28,138 nucleotides of DNA. Origin: Vallitalea maricola (lineage in GTDB: Bacteria > Bacillota > Clostridia > Lachnospirales > Vallitaleaceae). Under the pieces are notes generated by a model that was not told where the DNA came from, made no database searches, and was given only the letters and a program-made list of their open reading frames with translations. Made by a program: the position numbers and the translations under genes. Positions 17,088 through 24,414 of this stretch are shown here, one piece after another. Numbering within the stretch: position 1 is the stretch's first letter; each line of letters begins with the position of its first letter. The stretch covers positions 1-28,138 of the forward strand of contig NZ_BTPU01000078.1 of assembly GCF_036985595.1 (NCBI RefSeq), written 5' to 3'.

Positions 17088-17819
17088 ATGAAGGTGAATC
17101 TAATGAAAGTATTTGAAAAGAAAAGGATATTAAGAACTTATATATTATCACTGCTAATAGTGATACTTATGCTGGCAGCTATAGTTTATGATTACGGCAA
17201 GAATGGGACAAGTGCTGCTGTCATTGAGGGTATATCAGATAGTTTGATACGTTTTCATGTCATTGCAAATAGTGATAGTGAAGAGGATCAGAAACTTAAA
17301 TTGAAGGTAAGAGATGAGATTCTAGACAAAATGAATGGTATTTTGGAAAAATCTGAGAATATAGAAGAAACAAGACAACTTATTTCTGATAATAGAGATG
17401 AGATTAAGAAAATAGCTGAAAGAGTTATAGAAGAGAATAATTATGATTATGATATAAATGTTAAGTTGAAGATGGAACAATTTCCATTGAAGACTTATGG
17501 AGATATAATATTACCTCCAGGTGAATATGAAGCTTTGCTGGTAGAAATAGGTGAAGCGAAAGGTAAGAATTGGTGGTGTGTGATGTTTCCACCTTTATGC
17601 TTTGTTGATGTAACACATGGAGTAGTTCCAGAAGAGACAAAAGAGACCCTTAAAAGGGTTTTGACAGATGAAGAGTATGATTCTATTGTGATGGCAGAAC
17701 CTGAAGAGGATATGCCTATAAAGATTAGATTCAAGTTTTTGGAGTGGTTTAACTTCAGTAGGGATAAAGATAGAGATAGGAAGGATAATGATAGTAAGGT
17801 TTTTGTTAATAGAGATTAG
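17088..17819 (+). CDS. spoIIR: Stage II sporulation protein R
   Basis: Secreted forespore signalling protein of 243 aa. In B. subtilis, SpoIIR made under sigma-F in the forespore triggers the SpoIIGA protease that matures pro-sigma-E in the mother cell. An N-terminal TM or signal segment (about residues 18-38) is followed by the family core SLIRFHVIANSDSEEDQKLK, LKVRDEILDKM, and the later block LPPGEYEALLVEIGEAKGKN, then WWCVMFPPLCFVD. The start is ATG 17088 with GGGGGAAG upstream; a TTG at 17085 is less likely. The ~20 C-terminal residues are highly charged (Asp/Arg/Lys rich). A sigma-F-like promoter lies upstream and a strong terminator downstream. Confidence 0.95.
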   Translation: MKVNLMKVFEKKRILRTYILSLLIVILMLAAIVYDYGKNGTSAAVIEGISDSLIRFHVIANSDSEEDQKLKLKVRDEILDKMNGILEKSENIEETRQLISDNRDEIKKIAERVIEENNYDYDINVKLKMEQFPLKTYGDIILPPGEYEALLVEIGEAKGKNWWCVMFPPLCFVDVTHGVVPEETKETLKRVLTDEEYDSIVMAEPEEDMPIKIRFKFLEWFNFSRDKDRDRKDNDSKVFVNRD

Positions 17820-17852
17820 AGAAAAAAGAAATTAAGACAACGGTCATATGAG

Positions 17853-17899
17853 AAAACCATATATAGTGATAATATTTTATCACTATATATGGTTTTTTT
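17853..17899 (+). terminator. Rho-independent terminator after spoIIR
   Basis: A perfect 20-bp stem (17853-17872 with 17877-17896), 4-nt loop TATT, ending in a run of T residues. The stem's flanking A and T runs make it potentially bidirectional. Confidence 0.92.
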
Positions 17900-18253
17900 G
17901 TGTATAGCCAGATTTTAAATTATGTACTAACGAAGGGAGTAAAGAGGTATGTGAAGTTGCGAGCCATGGAAGGCGAGTCTGGCTTTTTAAACATGGACGT
18001 TTAACTAGCCAGCGAAACATACCTCTTTACTCCCTGACTGTTACATATATGTAAAATATTTATATAATTAGCTATTGAATAAAAATACAATAAGATATAA
18101 AATAGAACAGATAAGTAATTTATCATATTTGGAGATGATAATTAATATATTTATTAATACATGAGTTTGTACAGCTAGACTGATACACATTTATAATGGA
18201 AAAATTTCTGAAATTTAAATTCTGAATAATTAAAAAATAGGGAGGATTATAAT
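17900..18253. other. Intergenic region between spoIIR and ddl
   Basis: No gene seen. It holds the structured element at 17934-18035, a 14-bp perfect palindrome TTACATATATGTAA at 18041-18054, and a weak promoter candidate TTGAAT (18075-18080) with TATAAA (18096-18101) at 15-bp spacing. The ddl ribosome binding site GGGAGGA ends the region. Confidence 0.6.
17934..18035. other. Structured element closed by a perfect 19-bp inverted repeat
   Basis: Left arm 17934-17952 (AGGGAGTAAAGAGGTATGT) is the exact reverse complement of 18017-18035. The 64-nt interior holds an inner hairpin, CTGGCT (17979-17984) with AGCCAG (18007-18012), continued by AAAC/GTTT and capped by ATGGAC, plus an unpaired purine-rich strand with GCGAG twice and CCATGG. 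There is no open reading frame and no T-tract. It may be a structured RNA, an element end, or a MITE unrelated to the copies at 1866 and 19310. It matched no riboswitch consensus I could recall. Confidence 0.7.
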
Positions 18254-19309
18254 ATGAATAAGAGAAATATTGTTGTTTTATTTGGTGGACAATCATCCGA
18301 ACATGAGATATCATGTATATCAGCAGTAACTATAATGAAAAACATCAATAAAGATAAATATAATATATATCCTGTAGGAATAACGAAAGAAGGTAACTGG
18401 AGAATATATCATGGAAAGATAGAAGATTTAACGGTAGATACTTGGGTGGGTAATTCAAATAATGCTATTATTAGTCCGGATGCAACTGATAAATCATTAA
18501 TAATATTCAAAGAGGATGGAATAGTAAAATTAGATGTTGATATAGTGTTCCCGGCACTTCATGGGCTGTATGGAGAAGATGGAAGTGTTCAAGGTTTATT
18601 GGAACTTGCTGGTATCCCGTATGTAGGTTGTGGTATTTTAGCTTCTAGTGTATCTATGGATAAGCTTTTCACGAAAGTCATAGTTGATAGATTAGGAATT
18701 AGACAGGCTAAATACGTTCCAGTATATAAAAAAGAAATGGATGATATTAAAGAAGTAGTGGCTAAGATAGAAAGACAATTGGAATATCCAGTCTTTGTAA
18801 AACCATCTAATGCCGGTTCATCTAAAGGTATTACCAAGGCACATAACAGAGGAGAATTATTTGATGGTCTTGAGCTTGCAATCAAGCATGATTCAAAACT
18901 ATTGATTGAAGAAACCATAGTAGGTAGAGAAGTTGAATGTGCGGTACTTGGTAATTACCATCCAAGAACATCTAATGTTGGTGAAATAATCTCAGCAGCT
19001 GAATTCTATGATTATGATTCAAAATATAATGATATAGGTTCTAAAACAATAATTAATCCAGATGTACCAAAAGATACAGTCAAAAGAATCAGAGATTGTG
19101 CAGAGCAGATATTTAGAGCAGTTGATGGTAGAGGATTGGCAAGAGCTGATTTCTTTATTGAATCAGAAACAGGAGAAGTTATTTTCAATGAAATAAATAC
19201 ATTACCAGGCTTTACAAGTATAAGTATGTATCCAATGCTTTGGGAAGATAAAGGAATGTCTAACGAAGAATTAGTGGATAGACTTATTGAGTTTGCATTT
19301 AATAAGTAG
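18254..19309 (+). CDS. ddl: D-alanine--D-alanine ligase
   Basis: ATP-grasp enzyme of 351 aa that joins two D-alanines for peptidoglycan precursors in the cytosol. N-terminal signature VVLFGGQSSEHEISCISA, HGLYGEDGSVQGLLELAGIP with the conserved Glu, ATP-binding VKPSNAGSSKGITKA, the omega-loop AAEFYDYDSKYND with Tyr as in D-Ala-D-Ala rather than D-Ala-D-Lac enzymes, and metal/phosphate loop FNEINTLPGFTSISMYP. Full length. GGGAGGA ribosome binding site 7 nt before ATG. The MITE-like element starts immediately after its stop codon, so it has no conventional terminator of its own. Confidence 0.96.
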   Translation: MNKRNIVVLFGGQSSEHEISCISAVTIMKNINKDKYNIYPVGITKEGNWRIYHGKIEDLTVDTWVGNSNNAIISPDATDKSLIIFKEDGIVKLDVDIVFPALHGLYGEDGSVQGLLELAGIPYVGCGILASSVSMDKLFTKVIVDRLGIRQAKYVPVYKKEMDDIKEVVAKIERQLEYPVFVKPSNAGSSKGITKAHNRGELFDGLELAIKHDSKLLIEETIVGREVECAVLGNYHPRTSNVGEIISAAEFYDYDSKYNDIGSKTIINPDVPKDTVKRIRDCAEQIFRAVDGRGLARADFFIESETGEVIFNEINTLPGFTSISMYPMLWEDKGMSNEELVDRLIEFAFNK

Positions 19310-19461
19310 CTCAACTTTCCCACCTTTAATTTAATGCAGGTAAATTAAGGGTTATAGGATTGGTTTACAGAATAAAAAGATAGAAGAAACACCTATATTT
19401 TTATTCTGTAAAGCCTTTTAATTAGCTTACCTGCATAATATATTGAAGTGGAAAAGTTGAG
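19310..19461. mobile_element. MITE-like palindromic element, copy 2
   Basis: A 152-bp element whose reverse complement is nearly identical to the copy at 1866-2019. Ends are CTCAACTTTCCCACC and GTGGAAAAGTTGAG. The internal hairpin TTTACAGAATAAAAA / TTTTTATTCTGTAAA carries compensatory changes relative to copy 1 (TGCAGA/TCTGCA there, TACAGA/TCTGTA here), so the pairing is kept. Flanks TAAGTA on both sides may be a 6-bp target duplication; the left one includes the ddl stop codon. No coding capacity. Confidence 0.82.
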
Positions 19462-19494
19462 TAAGTAATTCAACTTTCAATGAGGTGAAATAGA

Positions 19495-19977
19495 GTGACA
19501 AAAGACGTATTGGTAAGAGTAAAAGGTGTTCAGACAGATATGTTTGAATCAGATGAAATAGAATTAGTAACAACAGGCAGCTATGTTGAAAAAAATAATA
19601 AGGTGTATATAACTTATATAGATTCAACGATTGACGGTGATAAAGAGACTAAAACAACCATAAAACATGAGAAAGATCAAATTTCTATATTAAGATTTGG
19701 TGGAGTCAATTCTCATATGGTATTTGAAAAAGACAAAACACACATTACACACTATCAGACCCCATATGGTATTTTTGAAATAAATACCCATACGAAAAAG
19801 ATAAATATTGAGAGAGAAGAAGATTTCATGGAGATTAATGTTTCCTATAATCTAAGCATAAATCATATGTCAATGGGGGTTAATACTTTTACTATAACAG
19901 TAAAAAACGCTAAATCTGAAAGAGTAGTATTGATGGATGATAAAAATGTAGAAATAGAAAATGAAGAACTTAGTTAA
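19495..19977 (+). CDS. DUF1934 (YwiB-like) beta-barrel protein
   Basis: Cytosolic protein of 160 aa matching the DUF1934 pattern: VLVRVKGVQTDMFESDEIEL near the start, GSYVEKNNKVYITYIDS, the RFGGVNSHMVFEKD centre, YQTPYGIFEINTHTKKI, and the strand-rich ending NVSYNLSINHMSMGVNTFTI. Known members (YwiB in B. subtilis) are small lipocalin-like barrels without assigned function. The start is GTG with GAGGTGAAA 6 nt upstream. It sits between ddl (with the MITE-like element) and galU, 25 bp before galU, so it is probably cotranscribed with galU. Confidence 0.85.
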   Translation: MTKDVLVRVKGVQTDMFESDEIELVTTGSYVEKNNKVYITYIDSTIDGDKETKTTIKHEKDQISILRFGGVNSHMVFEKDKTHITHYQTPYGIFEINTHTKKINIEREEDFMEINVSYNLSINHMSMGVNTFTITVKNAKSERVVLMDDKNVEIENEELS

Positions 19978-20002
19978 TATATTTAAGAAGGAGAAAATGT
20001 AG

Positions 20003-20893
20003 ATGAAGATTAGAAAGGCGATTATTCCAGCGGCAGGTCTTGGTACTCGGTTTTTACCAGCTACAAAGGCTCAGCCAAAAGAGATGTTACCTATAGTTGA
20101 CAAACCAACTATTCAATATATTGTGGAGGAAGCTGTTCAGTCAGGTGTACAAGATATAATTATTGTTACTGGTAGAAATAAACGTTCTATAGAAGATCAT
20201 TTTGACAAATCTATTGAACTTGAATTGGAACTGGAGAAAAAGGGTAAAGATGATTTGTTGGAGATTGCAAGAAGTGTTTCGGAGATAGCTAATATTCATT
20301 ACATTAGGCAAAAAGAGCCAAGAGGATTAGGTCATGCAATATTAATGGCGAAACATTTTATTGGTAATGAACCATTTGCTGTATTGTTAGGGGATGATGT
20401 AATTGTATCAAAGAAACCATGTTTGCAGCAAATGATTGATGTGTACAGCGAATATAGAACATCAATATTAGGAGTTCAGAAAGTACCCATTGATGATGTA
20501 TCCAAATATGGTATCATTGATGCAAAACATATAGAAGATAGGATATATAAAATAAAAGACCTTGTAGAAAAACCATTAAGCGAAGATGCACCATCTAATA
20601 TTGCTATATTAGGAAGATATATTATTAGTCCAAGCATCTTTAAATACTTGGAAACCCAAGAAGCAGGGGCAGGCGGTGAGATTCAGTTGACTGATTCTCT
20701 AAAACGCTTAGCAAGGGATGAAGCAATATATGCATATGACTTTATCGGTAAGAGATATGATGTAGGAAATATAATGGGATTTTTACAAGCTACAGTAGAA
20801 TCTGCTCTTAGAAGAGACGAATTAAGAGATGATTTCTTAGAATATCTAAAACATACAATAAATAATGTTGATAATGTAATAAAAGTTGATTAA
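20003..20893 (+). CDS. galU: UTP--glucose-1-phosphate uridylyltransferase
   Basis: Nucleotidyltransferase of 296 aa that makes UDP-glucose from UTP and glucose-1-phosphate, the step after phosphoglucomutase (6145-7848). Signature N-terminus KAIIPAAGLGTRFLPATKAQ followed by PKEMLPIVDKPTIQYIVEEA, IIVTGRNKRSIEDHFD, PRGLGHAILMAK, LLGDDVI with the metal-binding Asp, and GAGGEIQLTDSLKRLA. Full length. AAGAAGGAG ribosome binding site upstream. UDP-glucose would feed glycolipid anchors, wall polymers or exopolysaccharide. Followed by a terminator. Confidence 0.97.
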   Translation: MKIRKAIIPAAGLGTRFLPATKAQPKEMLPIVDKPTIQYIVEEAVQSGVQDIIIVTGRNKRSIEDHFDKSIELELELEKKGKDDLLEIARSVSEIANIHYIRQKEPRGLGHAILMAKHFIGNEPFAVLLGDDVIVSKKPCLQQMIDVYSEYRTSILGVQKVPIDDVSKYGIIDAKHIEDRIYKIKDLVEKPLSEDAPSNIAILGRYIISPSIFKYLETQEAGAGGEIQLTDSLKRLARDEAIYAYDFIGKRYDVGNIMGFLQATVESALRRDELRDDFLEYLKHTINNVDNVIKVD

Positions 20894-20901
20894 CAAATAT
20901 T

Positions 20902-20940
20902 AAAACTAGTTGGGTGGTAAAATACCGTAACTAGTTTTTT
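20902..20940 (+). terminator. Rho-independent terminator after galU
   Basis: AAAACTAGTT (20902-20911) pairs with AACTAGTTTT, with an inner GGTA/TACC helix, and ends in a T-run. Confidence 0.88.
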
Positions 20941-21266
20941 AATACTACCCTAATTACTTTATTTTCTATTAATGTAATAATATGACAAATAAACTTTGGT
21001 TATGTAATAAAAACTCATAATTAAGAAATTTATAAATTGTTATGTGTGTATTGACAAAAATTTGTAACATTAGGTATAATTTATTTATACATTATTATCT
21101 GTAAATTTAAAATATATAAGTTATATATAATATTTGACCCTAATAATGCTAATTATTTACACGAATTATCTTAATAAATTTAAGAGAAGTCATTAGATAA
21201 CATTGCATAATTGTAGTTTTATATATACAGATAATTTTAAGTTAATAATTTATGGAGGATTTAATA
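20941..21266. other. Intergenic region and long leader upstream of agr system 1
   Basis: No gene seen. It holds a promoter at 21051-21080 and, just upstream, GTTATGT repeated at 20999 and 21039. The predicted transcript has a leader of about 180 nt, very AT-rich, with no stable hairpin that I could find. Confidence 0.55.
21051..21080 (+). promoter_or_regulatory. Sigma-A promoter for agr system 1
   Basis: TTGACA at 21051-21056, 18-bp spacer, TATAAT at 21075-21080; both hexamers are perfect. Confidence 0.75.
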
Positions 21267-21998
21267 ATGAAGCTTAATATTGCTATATGTGATGACGAAA
21301 TTTTACAGGTGAATTTAGTAGAAAAATTAATTATGGAAGCAGTAGAGACAGAAAATATTAAAGTTAATATTTTGAAATTTTTATGTGGAGAAGATTTAAT
21401 TGCATATTGTAATTCCAATAAACTTCATATTATATTCTTGGATATGGAAATGAAAGGATTAGATGGTATCGAATCGGCTAGAAAGATTAGAGAAAAAAAT
21501 GACAATGTAATCATTATATTTGTAACTGGATATAAAGAGTATGTATTTGATGTTTTTGAAGTTAATACCTTCAGGTATATTCTTAAGCCTGTTAAAATAG
21601 AGCAGTTTCAAAAAGCGTTATATGATGCTATTAAGATAATAGGCGAATTGAAAGAACCTCAAAAAGAAGAAGAGTTTTTAGTGATAAACAAGAATAAAGA
21701 AAAGATTATAATTGCTTACAACAGCATAAATTATTTTGAGAAATACAAAAATAAAGTCATGGTAATGGCGGATAATCAGAACATAGAGTTCTATGGAACC
21801 TTCAATGAATTGAACATGTTACTTAATGGAGACAGATTTATTAGAGTACATCAGGGTTACATTGCAAATATTGACAAAATAGAATTAATTACATCCAAAG
21901 AGGTACTACTTAAAAATGGTAACAGAATTCCAGTAAGCAGGAGAAATGCTAAAGAAGTAAAAGAGACTTTTTTGAGTCGGAAAAGGGTGAAGTTATGA
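21267..21998 (+). CDS. LytTR response regulator, agr system 1 (AgrA-like)
   Basis: Response regulator of 243 aa. Receiver domain residues 1-120: acidic residues D9-D10 in IAICDDE, phosphoacceptor D59 in IIFLDMEMKGLDG, and conserved Lys in YILKPV. LytTR DNA-binding domain about 140-240: YNSINYFEKYKNKVMVMAD, then FIRVHQGYIANIDKIELI and IPVSRRNAKEVKE. ATG 21267 is chosen because GGAGG ends 8 nt upstream; an earlier ATG at 21252 would contain that site. It overlaps the kinase start by ATGA. LytTR regulators of this type usually bind pairs of ~9-bp direct repeats upstream of their own operon. Confidence 0.93.
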   Translation: MKLNIAICDDEILQVNLVEKLIMEAVETENIKVNILKFLCGEDLIAYCNSNKLHIIFLDMEMKGLDGIESARKIREKNDNVIIIFVTGYKEYVFDVFEVNTFRYILKPVKIEQFQKALYDAIKIIGELKEPQKEEEFLVINKNKEKIIIAYNSINYFEKYKNKVMVMADNQNIEFYGTFNELNMLLNGDRFIRVHQGYIANIDKIELITSKEVLLKNGNRIPVSRRNAKEVKETFLSRKRVKL

Positions 21999-23314
21999 TT
22001 TGGTATCTAATAGAGTTATTTGTTGATATAGTGGAAGCTTTGATAATAATAAAATTTTGCAGTTCTGTTTACAAGAAGAGATATAATAGTATAATTGCTT
22101 ATTATGTGGGCGGTTTTTCAATAACTGCTATAATATTTATTTTCAATTACTTTTCAAATGATTTAGAGTGTACTTTCAGAGGTTCATTTCTAGGTATGAT
22201 CATCATTATGTTTGTTGTAGTTTTAGCATTATATGATGAAAAAATAATGAAATTATTATTAGGGTACATAGGATTATTAATATTGATCGTTGCCATAGAA
22301 GGGATAATACTTTCAATTTTAAGCTTCATTTTTGGAGAATCTCCAGCTATTTTTGCCAAAAGTAACATTTTGAGAGTATTAGGTATGGTAGTTTCCAAGT
22401 TAATAACTTTTTTGGTTATAGTACTTTTTATATCTGATGGTGAAAGATTTGGACTACGTTTCTTGAAGAAAAGTTTGTTAATCGAGATTATCACACTATT
22501 TATTATTAATCTAGGAATAATGACAAGTATTGTACCAATGTATAGAAACCTTATGTATGAAAATAATGAAGACAGTATAGTGGCTGGATTCGTAATATTA
22601 GGATTAGGTATTGTAAATATAGTATCTTTGCTTATATATGATAAGTTATTAGCTCAATCAAAGAAAGATCTAGAATTACAATTGAAAATTCAGCAATACG
22701 AGATGCAGTCAAAATACTTTGATGAAATCAATAATGCAACTTTGAAGTTAAAAAGCTTAAGACATGATATGTCTAATCATCTCGGGAACATAAAAGGATT
22801 GCTCAGGTACAAAGAATATACCAAACTAGAAGAGTATCTCAATAAATTATTATCACAGATTGATGAGGTAGATAAAATAATTATTACTAAGTATCCAGCA
22901 ATATCAGCATTATTGAACAGAAAATATGCCAGAGCTGGGAAAAATAATATAAATTGTGTGATGAACATAGGCAGTGTAGATAATTTGACTATTGATACTG
23001 TGGATATATGTATTATATTAGGTAATCTAATTGATAATGCTATTGAGGCTACCATTAAGGTTGATGAAAACAATAGATATATCAAGTTAGACATTAACAA
23101 TGTAAATAATTATCTTGTTATTGACTGTGTTAATAGTACTGTAGGTAGTGAAAATATCAGCCTTGATACCACAAAGGCTGATAAAGAAATACATGGCATA
23201 GGATTGAAGAATATTAATCAAATAGTAGAAAAATATTATGGTAATATGGAGATTATGTGCATTAAAGATTATTTTAGCGTTAATATAATGTTGTATAATG
23301 GAGAACTTAATTAA
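21995..23314 (+). CDS. AgrC-like sensor histidine kinase, system 1
   Basis: Peptide-sensing kinase of 439 aa. Six or so TM helices fill residues 1-215 (the sensor module), then a coiled helix (220-250) and the GHKL-type kinase core: SLRHDMSNHLGNIKGLL with H257 as phosphoacceptor, N-box GNLIDNAIEAT (N348), and G-box HGIGLKNINQIVEKYYG. There is no HAMP or extracytoplasmic domain, as in AgrC. Start ATG overlaps the stop of the regulator (ATGA), so they are coupled. The ligand is predicted to be the cyclic peptide from the agrD at 24006. AgrB follows after 98 bp. Confidence 0.92.
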   Translation: MIWYLIELFVDIVEALIIIKFCSSVYKKRYNSIIAYYVGGFSITAIIFIFNYFSNDLECTFRGSFLGMIIIMFVVVLALYDEKIMKLLLGYIGLLILIVAIEGIILSILSFIFGESPAIFAKSNILRVLGMVVSKLITFLVIVLFISDGERFGLRFLKKSLLIEIITLFIINLGIMTSIVPMYRNLMYENNEDSIVAGFVILGLGIVNIVSLLIYDKLLAQSKKDLELQLKIQQYEMQSKYFDEINNATLKLKSLRHDMSNHLGNIKGLLRYKEYTKLEEYLNKLLSQIDEVDKIIITKYPAISALLNRKYARAGKNNINCVMNIGSVDNLTIDTVDICIILGNLIDNAIEATIKVDENNRYIKLDINNVNNYLVIDCVNSTVGSENISLDTTKADKEIHGIGLKNINQIVEKYYGNMEIMCIKDYFSVNIMLYNGELN

Positions 23315-23412
23315 ATAATGACCAAATATCACGAGTTAACTACCAAAAGTCATATAAGGGTTGATTTGTACTGGAATTAGTATAAAATTAAAAATGTGAG
23401 AGGAGGATATTT

Positions 23413-24012
23413 GTGATATATGAATTTTCAAACAAAATTTCTAGCAAACTAATTGATAAGAACATTATTAAAGAAGATGATAAAGAAGTTTATACATATG
23501 GATTTGAAATTATAATATCATCACTTTTAATCCTTATTGGTATGGTTATCTTAGGAATCATTTTCAGGTGTTTGTTAAAAGTCATAGTATTTATATTGTT
23601 TTTTTGTTCACTTAGGGTACAAGCTGGAGGATATCATGCAAAATCACATTGGAAATGTTTTATATATTTTTTGCTATCATGTTTTTTAGCAATTTTGATT
23701 TCACATTTACTATTAGATTTTGACAAAAATCTTATAATAATTATATTAGTGCTAATTGAATCATGCATAATCATTATTAGTTATGCACCTGTTGACACAA
23801 TCAATAAACCCCTGGGTAGCTCAGAAAAAGTAGCTTACAAAAAGAAAAGTATGGTTACGGTTATAGTACAATCAATAATTATAATAGCCATGAGCATATT
23901 TTTGAATTCATTAGAGCCGTATTATATGGTAGCTGCTATTGCTGTATTTATGGAGTCAGTAACAGTTCTACCAATAATAAATACAAAGGAAAGCGAGGTC
24001 AAAATATGTTAG
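23413..24012 (+). CDS. agrB: AgrB-type peptide-processing protease, system 1
   Basis: Membrane cysteine protease of 199 aa that cuts the AgrD C-terminal tail and closes the thiolactone ring. The catalytic pair is visible: RVQAGGYHAKSHWKC with H75 and C82, the same seven-residue spacing as His77/Cys84 of S. aureus AgrB. About four to six hydrophobic segments follow. A proline-containing SYAPVDTINKPLG loop is typical of the family. The start is GTG with AGGAGGA 5 nt upstream. Its last codons overlap the agrD start (7 bp), so synthesis of protease and substrate is coupled. Confidence 0.94.
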   Translation: MIYEFSNKISSKLIDKNIIKEDDKEVYTYGFEIIISSLLILIGMVILGIIFRCLLKVIVFILFFCSLRVQAGGYHAKSHWKCFIYFLLSCFLAILISHLLLDFDKNLIIIILVLIESCIIIISYAPVDTINKPLGSSEKVAYKKKSMVTVIVQSIIIIAMSIFLNSLEPYYMVAAIAVFMESVTVLPIINTKESEVKIC

Positions 24013-24158
24013 CAACAATTAACGAGAAAGTTTCAACAAAGTTATTAGGTTTAGTAGGATTGATTGGTATTGCAGTAGCTTCACTTTCTGTTCAAACAGC
24101 ATGCATATGGTTCTTTAATCAACCAAAAGTTCCTGTTAAATTAAGAAAAAATGATTAG
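24006..24158 (+). CDS. agrD: AgrD1 cyclic-peptide autoinducer precursor (Cys thiolactone)
   Basis: A 50-aa precursor that is easy to miss by length. Residues 1-30 form an amphipathic, membrane-seeking leader. The core is ACIWFF (C33 to F37), and the charged tail from N38, NQPKVPVKLRKND, matches the conserved AgrD tail (S. aureus DEPEVPEEL). AgrB1 should cut after F37 and join its carboxylate to the C33 thiol, giving a five-residue ring Cys-Ile-Trp-Phe-Phe; the extent of the exocyclic tail cannot be read from sequence. The ring pattern resembles the C. perfringens signal CLWFT. The ATG overlaps the end of agrB. A branched hairpin follows the gene. Confidence 0.93.
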   Translation: MLATINEKVSTKLLGLVGLIGIAVASLSVQTACIWFFNQPKVPVKLRKND

Positions 24159-24170
24159 TTTTAAAAAAAG

Positions 24171-24285
24171 GGCTTTCATGCTTAAGATAAAAGAGTTTTA
24201 AAAAAATAATATCTTTCCCTTAGCAGATATTATTAATTATCAATAACTTAATTATTGGACAAGTATGAAAGTCTACTATTTTTTT
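24171..24285 (+). terminator. Three-way-junction terminator after agrD1
   Basis: Outer stem 24171-24183 with 24261-24273 (13 bp with two G-U pairs) encloses two hairpins: AATAATATCT/AGATATTATT (24205-24214 with 24225-24234) and CAATAA/TTATTG (24241-24246 with 24252-24257). A 7-T run lies at 24279-24285. It is larger and more branched than needed for termination. Confidence 0.65.
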
Positions 24286-24296
24286 GAAATTAATAT

Positions 24297-24320
24297 ATGG
24301 ATTGATAATCCATTTTTTTT
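24297..24320 (+). terminator. Second rho-independent terminator
   Basis: ATGGATT-GAT-AATCCAT followed by eight T residues. It stands 11 bp after the branched structure and insulates agr system 1 from system 2. Confidence 0.8.
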
Positions 24321-24365
24321 ATGCCTTTTTTGTGGAAATATATACCATTTATCAAGATATTTAGG

Positions 24366-24371
24366 TATAAT
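24366..24371 (+). promoter_or_regulatory. Possible -10 element for the system 2 regulator
   Basis: TATAAT 44 bp before the start codon at 24415. No good -35 hexamer lies at 16-18 bp, so activator dependence is possible. Confidence 0.4.
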
Positions 24372-24414
24372 AATAGTATTCGAGTTATTTATTCATTATA
24401 TAGGGGATGATTAG

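Noticed and set aside
17934..18035. Reading the structured element as a known riboswitch (c-di-GMP, c-di-AMP, THF, fluoride) or a group II intron domain
   Set aside because: None of the consensus cores I can recall matches the interior, and no expression platform is near a start codon.
23333..23386. LytTR repeats and a promoter (TTGATT...TATAAA) between the system 1 kinase and agrB
   Set aside because: The GTT words are 25 bp apart instead of about 21 and the spacer is only 14 bp, so both were too weak to call.
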